DNA of 64,000 nt from Adiantum capillus-veneris (Eukaryota > Streptophyta > Polypodiopsida > Polypodiales > Pteridaceae): NCBI GenBank assembly GCA_014529385.2, contig CM043951.1, forward strand, positions 107,889,884 to 107,953,883, written 5' to 3'. Positions 27,637 through 38,100 of the stretch are shown here, in pieces. Each line of letters starts with the position of its first letter. Within the stretch, counting starts at the first letter, position 1. The notes beneath the pieces were generated by a model. It saw nothing but the letters and a program-made list of their open reading frames with translations, had not been told where the DNA came from and did not search any database. The position numbers and the translations under genes were made by a program.

Positions 27637-27889
27637 GGCAGTGGGGAAAAGTGAAAGATCTGGAAGCCCTTATCTTTTTTGATGGAGGAGCCAAGGCCAC
27701 TTCATTTGACGTGAATTGGTGGTGCGGCTCAAGATTACGGTTGACAGGATGGGGCCACCGGCGGAGGCGGTTCTAGCGGCGCCCGAACGGGATGTAACCA
27801 TTACTCCTGTCATTGGTAAACTTCGTTTGCATTATTGAGGGTATTTAGGGCTCGAGGACTTTTACATCATGCCTTTGGAAGGGTGTGAC
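27637..27889 (+). pseudogene. gypsy protease fragment
   Basis: About 250 bp matching the protease region of Gypsy-1 (20796-21045): ALIFFDGGAKATSF in the active-site position, then VTITPVIG. It stops at GAAGGGTGTGAC, where the non-autonomous LTR begins. Confidence 0.8.
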
Positions 27890-28076
<187 letters not shown>

Positions 28077-28227
28077 GTTATATTAACGTCTTCAAAAGGC
28101 CAAAGTGACCTATGAGACCAGAAAGTTACAATGTGGTGGATCTGATACAAAGTCAGAGTCAGGGTAACAAGATGACAACAATGACAAAAATGAAATGAAA
28201 AATGTCACAATAAAATACTATGGAATC

Positions 28228-28680
28228 CTAAACTACTAGGTGTGAACAACAGCTAGCAGGGATAGCTAGATCACAAGAGATCCAGCATCGGTCGTGGCGG
28301 ATCTCATCAATCTCCTCCATGGTCAGTAGTCTGACCGGGCGTCGTGCATGTCGAGCCAAAGTGATCCGAATCCTCTGATGCAGCCTCCATCGATGCTGTG
28401 TAGTCCTCCGCAGTCGTGGGCGTCTGGATCTTCCAAGCTCAGTCGCTCGGTCGATCAGTGTGCCTCTGGTGTGAGACGACGAGCTCTGCTGTGGTAGTAA
28501 CTCCTCCGGGTGTCCAGTGGCAGCTCTAAAGAAATCTGTGATCTGTCTCTGGGACTGGCTAGCCTCTCCTCTCATCAGGCTCTCTCTGTGTCTGCGTAGC
28601 TCGAGCAAAAACAAACCCAAGCATCTCTGATCCTCGTACTGCATGACTCCGGAGAATGGTCCAAAGCCCTCTCTGAACAA
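28228..28680 (-). pseudogene. LINE A2 ORF2 C-terminus with PIP-box-like motif
   Basis: 150 codons at the 3' end of ORF2, after the zinc-finger cluster. Residues 44-51 read QRQITDFF, matching the PCNA-interacting consensus Q-x-x-[ILMV]-x-x-[FY]-[FY]. The tail is Arg-rich (RRPRLRRTTQHRWRLHQR). The matching region in copies A3 and A4 keeps QTTITQFF and QTQVTDFF. The role in PCNA binding is inferred from the motif; a PIP box is known in human L1 ORF2p. Confidence 0.7.
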
Positions 28681-29759
28681 GCAATGGAAGCGGCCTCATA
28701 TCTCGTAGTAGACGGGGCAGTGGCATGTGTAGTGCAACTCTGTCTCAGGCTCGATGTCACACAGGGGGCATGTCCTGGTACTCCGCTGTATCTCCCAGTC
28801 TCGATCCACAGCTGGTGTGAAGATGTACGTATCTGGCCGATAGTACATCGTATCCCATGAGATAAGTGGGTGTCCATGTATCTCGGCCTCGTCACAAAGC
28901 CATCAATCGTAAGGTGGAGGAGATGCTCTTTGTAGAAAGCCATCTTCGTGCCCAGCTCCTGTGCTGGCTGTATCCATGTCCTCTTGGTGTCTAGCTGAGT
29001 CAAGTCCTGGCGGATGAGCCTGGTGATCTCGGACTGTGTAAGAGTCAGAGAGGGTGCATCCAGTGAGTACTGGAAGGGAGGCAATCTGTCTATGCTGAAC
29101 CCTTGCGCCTGAAACCATGATGTCATCTCCCCATACCAGCATGCTGTATCTCCCTGCATGGCTAACTGTCGAGAGGACTCAAGTGCAAGGCGGGCATATC
29201 TGTCTCTGGGAAGTTCCCACATGCGGTGTATGAAGGAGACCGATCTTGTGAGCGCCTCAACCACTAGTGGGGGGGGCAGCTAGCTCTGCTCGAACAATAG
29301 CACGTGGTACTGAGGCCTTGGCTCTAATGAGCCGCGAGATCATAGAGACCAGGGGCTTCTCCATGTCCCCCCATCCATCACTGCGGCCTGTCCTCCCGTG
29401 ATGATCTAATGAAGGTCCCTAGATCTCAGCTCCATAAAGTAATGCAGAAGCCACCAGAGTGTCAAAGAGCCAGAGCTTCGTCCTAGGCTCCTGAAACTGA
29501 ACCTGTGAACACATCCTTTCCAATCTACCCAATGCTGCATGGGCTCTGGTCAGTCTAGTCACTGCTGCCCTCCTCAATGAAAATGCTGGCCCACTAAAAA
29601 CCACTCCGAGGTAAGTGTACGCATCTGTATACTCCACAGTCTCTTGGCCGTATGTGAATTCTGGTGCTGACCTCCTGATCCATTGTGGGGTGGTATTAAA
29701 TACCATGACCTTGGTTTTACCAAGGTTGACGGACAAACCACTTTCCTGAGCAAACCTAT

Positions 29760-30548
29760 TCAAAGCATCCAAGTGACGTTGCATCCCCTCCGGAGAGTCG
29801 AGATCAACACAATATCATCAGCATATAACAATAATGGAATCCATGTCCTTGCCAACTGTGCACCTCTATCACCATCTCTCTCAATGTAGTCAGAAACCTC
29901 ATCCACATACATACCAAATAGAGTAGGAGAGAGCGGGCAGCCCTGCTTCACCCCAATAGTGGAGTGAATCGGTGTGGATAGACCCTCTGAGCTGCGTACC
30001 TGCCCCACTACTGACCTGTATAATGCCATGACCCCCCAAATGAGCTCTATGGGTACTCCCATCTGCTGTAATATGCGTATCAATCTAGCTCTAGGCATTG
30101 TGTCAAATGCTTTGCGGAAATCCACAAAGCTACAATAGATCCGTTTCCCACGCGATCTATCCTCCTCAATGATGGCTCTGAGTGTCAAGATATGGTCAAG
30201 AGTAGAAAAACCCCTCCTGAACCCTGCCTGCCCGGCTACGCGTATCCCCTCCCTCTCTGCCCATCTACTCAGCTGCTGCTCAAGAATAGATGCGTACAAC
30301 CGTGCCAATGTGTGTCCAATCATGATAGTGCGATAATTCCCAGGCTCCATAGGGTCTCCCGACTTGAAGATAGGTACAATAGTAGATAGGCTCCAAGTAT
30401 CAGGCAAGCCCTCACACATGGCACGGTTAAACATCACTGCTAGAAGCTCTGCTAGTAGATCTCTGGCATGTGTGAAATGCTCAGCCACTAAACCATCATG
30501 ATCGTAAGCTCTCCCAGTCCTCATCCTGTCAATGGCCTTCCTCACCAT
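29760..30548 (-). pseudogene. LINE A2 reverse transcriptase domain
   Basis: 262 open codons covering RT fingers and palm: KSGDPMEPGNYRTIMI, AGQAGFRRGFST, CSFVDFRKAFDT, GVKQGCPLSPTLFGMYVDE and LLYADDIVLIS with both catalytic Asp. The frame is lost just after YADD, near 29780, and continues in another frame (29784-29419, NLGKTKVMVFNT, then YTYLGVVFSG). Upstream it is separated from the endonuclease piece (31592-30654) by stops near a 15-G run at 30670. The copy is dead but recent enough that each domain reads cleanly. The RT is not of plant L1 type. Confidence 0.85.
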
Positions 30549-30653
30549 CTCCGCGGTGAAAAAAGCACATGTGTGTGGGCATGGATCGGGAGGGTCGGGA
30601 AGGGGGGGCTGCTCAGGAACTGTGTACAGAGATGATGCGTACTGGCCCCAGTC

Positions 30654-31592
30654 CTATGTAGAGGTGATGGCGGGGGGGGGGGGGGGAGAGTGCTCCTGAA
30701 AGAGCCGCCATGCCTCACGTGAGTCCTGACTCAAGAACAGTTGATATAGATCCTGCTCTAGCCGAGCCAAAAATGCCCTCTTCTTCCGCCGCACTAGGCG
30801 TCGGAAGTCAATCTGTGACTGTCTGTGTGTGATGTCCCCCAAAAGCACCTCCCTCTGAAGTCTAGCTCTAGTGTCTCGGCATTCCTCATCATACCAATTG
30901 TTCTGGGGCATGCTCCCCGAACGGCGTCTCTGCTCAGGCTGGGTATGTGGGTATGCCTCTGCTGCTGCATCATGTAGTGTATGTGTCAATATAGTAGTAA
31001 GCTCCTCCAGAGGTCGCCCTGGCTCCTCTGTGCATAGGCGTCTGTAGATCCCATCTATGTATACAGAGTCTGTCTCCCGCGTGAAGGTGTAGCGAGTAGG
31101 GGCTGCTGTCCGTAGCCTGTGTGCTACACTAAACTGAAAAGAGATGGTCATTGACACAAGAGCATGATCCATTGCCACACCAACAGGTCTGGGTCCAATC
31201 GTGAGATCCTGGATACTAGAGATAAGGCTCGGCTGTGCCATGACATAGTTCACTGTGCTGGCTCCATGTCTGTGGGGAAAGCATGTAAAACCCCTTGAGG
31301 CGGGAAATCTCTGTAGGCCATTCAAGATGGCCAATCCATGTGCAGTCGCGATGTCTATCAAGTGTCGTCCATACTCAGTGTGTTCTCCATCTTGTGATAG
31401 TCTGGATAGGCCTGTCTCTGCAGCATCTAGCTCTCTCAGCATCTCCTCTGAAGTATCATAAAATATTGTCTGATGATGGGCAGTCCTAGCATTGAAATCC
31501 CCTAGAATGATGATGTCACCATCTCTAGAGAACTCCCATATGTCATCATCCAAAATAGAGAAAGGGGATTGTCCTCTGGGTGGTGCATACAC
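30654..31592 (-). pseudogene. LINE A2 endonuclease and linker
   Basis: 312 codons, beginning in mid-endonuclease (YAPP) because the insertion is 5' truncated. ILGDFNAR carries the catalytic Asp-Asn pair of APE enzymes, and MAMDHALVS-type sequence (VAMDHALVSM) the late His motif. It continues into a basic linker (RLVRRKKRAFLARLEQDL) and a proline run where the 15-G tract lies. Confidence 0.8.
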
Positions 31593-31645
31593 TGACGTGC
31601 TCGGGGGAAAGTGGCAAATAGCAATGTAAAGATAGAGAGAGAGAG

Positions 31646-32870
31646 TCTCCTGAACTAATCAACCCTGGGAATGAATAACTGAATGTGTATACAATGGAGG
31701 CAAGGGATTGCTTATATAGCAATCTCACTAAATTTCCCTACCCAAGACTTTGACAAATAAGTAAAATAAATACCTAAAAGCCAAACTAAATATGGGATCA
31801 CATTGGGCAATTCACTTGAGATGCCAAAACTCTTAACACCCTCTCTGCAGCTCATAGTGGACATCAATAGTGAGACCAAGTCGACGAAGAAGCTACCATG
31901 GACACCCCAACACCTAAAGGGATATTGGATATACCTCGGTGTTGCCCTCCTCAGCTTTGTACCTGAAAGTAATGCCATCTTGAGCATCGGTTGCCTTTGT
32001 AGAAACTTTGAACTGTAGACCACACTACGTTCAATAATCCCCATTCGTGAACTATGAACACATCACGTCCAAAATATAAAACCCCAAGATAATGAACTGT
32101 GGAACACATCCTATCCATGATCCGACCAACAACAATGGATTGGTGGACTCATCCATAGTGTTTAGACGTCTGATTGGTTCCTTTCTAGATGCATGTGCAT
32201 TGAACTCCGACCTACGGGTCCAAACACCAATAACTTGAACTCCAACACAAGGGTCCAAATTAATTATAGGGAGCAGTCATTGCCCCTCTCTGCCACTCAC
32301 AAGCCTCTCTGTGGCTGAAGCTAGTGGTGAGTCGTGACACTTGATATTTGACTAGAAATCTGACATCGAGGCCACTGTGGCTGCCGCCACGTGTGCCATG
32401 CGGATCTCCTGTGTCAAATCTTTATTACCATAATCTCTGTCTAGCTTGCCTTTATCCTTGTCTATCAGTGAGTTCCTGCTTCTGCCTTTGGCTTCAAACT
32501 CTCGAGCCAAACAAGGCGTCAAGTCACATTTATAACAACTTTGGTCGTACCTTGTGGGTACCAAGGCAGCTAACTTAGTACTGGTACTGTCATCCTTGTC
32601 CAACTGACCTTTGTTGCTGTCCTCTAGCGAACTTCGCCATTTGCTTTTGACTTTACAAACTCGAGCCAAACAATTGCCGGGTTCCTTGAGGACTGTGCCG
32701 TTATCCATAGCTTTTGGTTGGTTTTGGTCGATGTCGTCGGGGGCGCTCGAGCAACGGAGGGACATATTGAAGTTGCAAGATCTGGTAATTGGGTATCTTC
32801 TCGCAGTCCAAAAAATGGCCGTACAAACCAAGTCGCAAATACTCCAAGCCGATTCAATTCCACCATATAG
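31646..32870 (-). mobile_element. non-autonomous LTR element (family N), minus strand, partial
   Basis: Right of LINE A2 the LTR continues (TTTGACAAATAAGTAAAATAAATACC, reverse of the LTR near 49455-49490), then the polypurine end (ACACCCTCTCTGCAGC near 31838) and internal sequence that mirrors 57110-56450: the CATCACGTCCAAAATA block, the CAATGGATTGGTG block and a gag-like CYKCD stretch. No RT is encoded. The far LTR is not visible, so the element is truncated somewhere beyond 32.8 kb. Confidence 0.75.
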
Positions 32871-33945
32871 GGAACTCCACATGTAATGGGCTCCGCACAA
32901 TCTGCTATCCCTCTCTGAAATCCGAAACTCTATCGCCGATTGCCGCTTCGCACGTTTGCCCTGTGGTAGGCCTCGAACAAATCCAAAGCTCCACAATAAA
33001 CTAAACATAGCAAGGGCTAAGAGTTCCATCCAAGTTGCACAAAATCCCCAAGCCATTCCTCTGGTACTCCAAACCCACTCCATACCCTCTCTCGAGCTCC
33101 AATTTCTCCGCTCTTTCCAAGCTGATTCTTCTCAACTTTGCCCAAAAAGATCTCCAAATCTTCATAAAAGCTCCAATGGCCCAATCCCCAAGGCCGTCCA
33201 AGACTAGGCTGCAAAACTCTCTCTCTGCTGCCCAAGACTAAAAACCAACTCTAGCCAGCAACGTTTTAAAACACTCGCTGCATTTTGGGGAAAGGGGGGG
33301 TCGGGTACTGCAAGTAGGGAAGGTGGTTGTCAAGGAGGGGTAACACCTGTTTGGAAGTGTACTGAGGAAGACAAGTGACACAGCCATGGCAGTGTGCACC
33401 AGCAACACCATCGCAGCAAGGAACGCTATGCATGTGGGACGATGGCGATGACTGAAACCCCTGAGGGTACTGTGGATTGTAGTACTGAACTGGAGGTTGT
33501 GTGTAGAGTCCCATATAGTTCTGAGAAGGACCTGCAGTATGCAATCGTGGCGCGGATCTAGTCCATCCAAACCCCACGTCAGCCTGAGCCTGAGCCTTTT
33601 GTGCTAATTTTTTCGATTTAATGCTTCTTTTAGTGCTAGGCTTCATTATGGCTGAGTCTGCCCTTGATCTCCAGAGTCATGACAGAAACTCAGTACGCTG
33701 AACTTTGTGTTGATGTATGCTCATGTGTGTGTGCGTGTGGTGTGTGTTGTGTTGGGGAGCATATGTTAGTACCTAGTTCTACACCCACTATTGGGCACTG
33801 ACGACGTTAGTGGGGATGTCGTGGTACTTAGTCAATACTATGCATGATGGAGCTGATGGTTATATTGTCTTGTGGGTGACTACCATGGGTCTATAACTTG
33901 CACTTTCCTTCAAGGGTGAATCTGGGCTTATCCTGGATTCATCTA
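32871..33945. other. unassigned sequence with a 126-codon minus-strand frame
   Basis: About 1.1 kb with no recognised family. The minus-strand frame 33646-33266 (126 codons) has a basic start (KPSTKRSIKSKKLAQKAQ), a Tyr/Pro/Gln-rich middle and a Cys/His-rich patch (PCCDGVAGAHCHGCVTC). It could be a transposon fragment. I assign no function. Confidence 0.3.
33808..33945. repeat. dispersed repeat, copy 1 (copy 2 at 41697-41830)
   Basis: A 130-140 bp segment from GTGGGGATGTCGTGGTA to ATCCTGGATTCAT occurs at both positions at more than 95% identity by eye. Flanks differ, so this is a short mobile or captured segment of unknown family. Confidence 0.8.
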
Positions 33946-34510
33946 GGTATAGCTTTTAGCGCTAGCGTTTTCAGCCATCTAGCGCGAGGACCCCAGCGTT
34001 TGCAGATTCAGCCATAGCGCTAGCCCATACCCTTGCAGATCAGCCAACGTTTTCTTTTTTTCCAGCCCATCCTCTCATGGGAGATGTGCGGGATCAGCAA
34101 GCGTTAGCCTCACAGATGCGGTCCGGTGACCGGTCCCTCAGCAGCCCAATGAGCCTTCCCTCGGCCATTCCCTCGCCGGCATCGAGTGCTCCATTGCTAT
34201 CCATCATCAGCATCATCGAGATCTGCGTTTTCAGCCCTTCATTCCTCTCACATTGGGAGCGCAATTCAGCCCGAGATCTACCCCTTGGCGGCCATCCTCA
34301 ATCCCACATCGAGAAGGATCCAAAGGTGCATCAAATCAGTCCCGGAGGTGCCTCATCTTATGAGTTACCACAGCGTCAATCATCATTCGAGTCAGTAGAG
34401 TCTACGCTTGAGGTATTGCATGTGTGTACATTCTATTTACGCAAACTAAAGAAAATATCACATCGGCAACGGTGTGGGGGCCCCTTGAGAGGGTTGGTTG
34501 GACCCCATCG

Positions 34511-34545
<35 letters not shown>

Positions 34546-35128
34546 ACATCTCTACTGCTCTCTATCATTCCCTCTCTTCAGGGAAAGGTAAAAGGAACCA
34601 TCAATCAAGCTAAAAGGAATCACTAACTCAAGGAAAAGTAGTAAAAGATTTGTGGAAGTGTAAAACCTAGGTCTTCACCATTTCAATTCCGCTGCACCTG
34701 ACATTTTTTTTGGGGGGGGGGGGGGGGTGTAAAAGTCACATGAGGGAGAGAGAGAGTCTGTACCTGTATGAACTCTAGCTTGTACCCGCTTAGTCCCCAC
34801 GCTCCTTGCTTGTCTGCCACCGTCTGACTGCTTGTGGCGCTCTCCTTCCCCCTGCTCACCGCTTGCTGCCCCCACTGCTGCACATACCTGTTGCGGTCAT
34901 TTAAGCTCATCACATTTTTTGGTAAATCGTGCTTGAGGCAGTAGATACATTCTGAAGGAAAGTGAGAAATGCACCTAGGTAGCATCTTGCTTTAAATCAT
35001 TTGAATTGTAATTAAGTTGATGAAAATTTGACAATGCATTTTGTTGCTGTGATCTGATTTTACCGACTGGGAATCAGTTGATTTCTTGGGGAACCTGCCT
35101 GTCATATGCAAAACCTTGTGCTCTGCAG
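33946..35128. other. sequence upstream of the first visible SCAR exon
   Basis: Contains the AACGCT-type repeat patch (33955-34080), a (TC)n tract (34513-34543), a G run of about 18 near 34711, and at its right end a good splice acceptor (CTCTGCAG ending 35128). I looked for the conserved N-terminal SCAR exon (starting MPLVR in plants) and did not find it. Confidence 0.5.
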
Positions 35129-38100
35129 ATTTGCAGCGGAAGTCTTTCATGACCTGCACGAGGATGTCTTAGCAACTGCCGCTAGGGGTCATGAGTTACT
35201 TGTGCGTGTTCGGCAGCTTGAAAGAGAGGTTCCATTGGTTGAGAATTTAATGTTTACCAAGACTGACCGTGGGAACTTCATGCATAACCCAGGTATTATT
35301 GAATGAGACCCATGCATAGAAAAATCGTAGTCAAAGTGCTCGCTCTTCTGCATGCTCTGTGCTATGATTGTGTGATAGATTTTGAAGTTGAGCTTCAGAG
35401 CAAAGCTTTCAATAGACTTAATGTGAATCTGTAATGATTGTCAGGAGTGGAATGGCATGTTCATATACACAATGAACAGAACCATTTTACTCAGGGAGAT
35501 CTACCACGTTTCATTCGGAGTGCATATGAGGACTGCAGGAGTCCCCCCAGACTATTTGGGCTTGATAGGTACCCCGTTGATATTTGATGATGGAAGATCT
35601 TCTTTGAAATGAATTGGACTTTAGATTTCATTGTTCTCTAGCTTTTCAGATTTGATGTTACTGGAGCTGGTGCTTGCTTGAAGAGGTTTACGGATCCATC
35701 ATTTTTCAAAACAGAATGGGCAAGCTCAGAGTTGTTAAAAGCTGAGAAAGAACAGCGGGATCAGAGAGCTCGCAGATTGAAGGTACAGATTTCAAACACA
35801 TAAGCTATTAAAGGGTCTATCTGCACCATCTCGTTCCCTCCAACTTGACTAAAATGCCATGAGCAGTTAACATTTGAGAAATTGATAAAAATCACCACCC
35901 CCAAAGATTTTGTTCTTTGCCCTCATACTATAGTCAATTGATGTCCTTAAGCAGACACAGGTGCATGCACAGTCTGGCTGTGTTCTTACATATGCCTACA
36001 GCTGCTTTGTAGGGCAGGTTATCCTGTTTTATCCATTTATTAATTATCCAAAGTTGTGCTGACTATGTATGGACAATTTACTTGTTAACTCGAATCTATG
36101 TTGTGGATATGCCTTCCTTTTCAACTTTGCCGACCAAAACTGTGGAATTTAAATAATGAAGCAGAGGTTGAGATTTTGTGAAACTGTGGAATGATGATGA
36201 TGAACAAGGCTTGTGCTGCTTTGTGTTGTGTATCTAGAAAAAGGGTCAACGACAGGAGAATGGGGAGGTGAGGGAAGCAAGGATTGCCTCACATATGAAA
36301 CCCAGGTTCTGAATTTCTTCTCAAGAGAGTTGTTATTGTACATGTAGTGTTGCTAAACCTCTTCTAATATCTGATGCTGTTTATTGTTTACTGTCGCTTT
36401 TCTAGAGCGCCCAGTGAAGTTGAGGATGGAGAAACATCCAGCATCCCTTCATCATCTGCAGATTCCAGCAATGAGCAACACCTACTTGATTCACTTAAGC
36501 AAGAGAATGAAGACATGCTCACGGCCTCTTCATCACTGTTGTCTGGTAAGGATGGGCAACAATCAAGGGGAATTGTGGTAGAGCAGCTTATGGTTGAGGA
36601 ACTTCCTCTAGAACCTTCAAGTGGCAAGGGGGAGGTCTTAAGTATGGAAACCAGCGAAGACATGGGTCCACTGAAGGCTTGCTTGGAAAATGGTCTGAAG
36701 GAAGTTGAGGTCATAGTTGACGATTCTTCCAGCGACACAGAAAATTTCATGGATGCAGTAACGACGATGGATTCTGAAGTGGAGACGGATACAGAAACAA
36801 AGGCAAGAGCTGAAGTGGATTTTGTCGATTGTGTAATTATTGCAGAAAATGAAGCTCCAGAACCACAGCCAGTTTCTGAAAGTCCACGGGAAGCAGGTGA
36901 AGAACAGATCAGTGTAGAGGACTATGTAGAACACATGAAAGTTGAAGGAGCATCGGTCAGAGGGGAAGTTTATTCAAATGAGGTCCTTATGCCTGAGGTG
37001 TTGAGTAGGACAGACCAGGTTTTTTTGGTAGAAGATAAACCGGCAGCTTCTCCTGAAAGGGAGGATTTGTCGTTCGTGAATGGTCACTTTGTTACATCCC
37101 CTGCTCAAACCACTGATGCCTTGACTTTGGATAGTCCAGAAGATGTGTCGTTATCCATTGTTAAGAAAGATGCTGCTGCAAAGTCGGCAGAATCATCAAC
37201 TGACAGTGCATCAAGAGATTTTATCGAAGTAAAAAGCTCTTTCTTTCTTGACAGTAGCCATATTGTGGCGTCCTCAGAGAATAATGTTGTCCCAGCCTCA
37301 AACAATGGGAGTGGTGGATGTTCCCCTGTTTGTGAGCAGGAGATATTCTCAAGCTCAAATAAGTCTCTTGAATTGGGAAGTACAGAACATATTGATACCA
37401 CCTCAGAAACTTTGGAGGCCAATAATACCAATGAGCTCCATGGAGACGAGCCCTCAGCTCTGTTCAGGCAGCAAGAAGAGTCGGGTGTTTCAGAAAACCA
37501 GAACCAACCTCTCAAGGTTCTTGGCTCTGCTAGTACTCGAAAACGATGGCAAATAGATGGAGTCTTTGACAAAGTGATTCTTGCACCTGATTTGGCAATA
37601 GACAGCTCACAAGCCTCTGAGAGTGAGCAGAGTCCGAAGAAACTATCTTTACACTCATCGCCCAGTTCTAGCATTCAACCCATGAGGTGGGCCTTAGGTA
37701 CTTCAAAATCTTACCACACAGATGATGAAATAGATGGGCTGCAAGGCTCCTTAGGTTCCCTTTCTTCTAGCTCCTCAACACTCTCCAGTCCACGGCCATC
37801 AACATTGGCCACTACTCTGCAGAGCTTAATTCTACGAGATAAGCAGACGTCCTCTTCTCTCCCTTTAAAATTAGCCGACTCCTCTTCTACTTCACCTGTG
37901 TGTAGCCCTCCTAAATCAGGTATAACAGCAGCAGTGCATGAGAGTGTGTCTCTTGCCAAGCATTTTACAGGATCTGCAATGTCTCCAGATGCTGATCATT
38001 CAGCTCCATCTTCACCTCGCTCGTCGTCTTCAGCTGTGCAACCATTCTTTGACTCACTCCCATCATTAGGGCTCAATCTTAACACATCTTCTCCTGAGAA

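Noticed and set aside
32352-33083. 243-codon minus-strand frame as a host gene
   Set aside because: Its later half matches the gag-like internal region of the family N LTR element; the first part has no recognised homology. Treated as element remnant.
36238-36267. Splice donor GAG|GTGAGG at 36267/36268 in the fourth visible SCAR exon
   Set aside because: Good consensus, but the next exon would then be read in a frame with TGA four codons in. The donor at 36305/36306 keeps the phase and adds residues that resemble the family.
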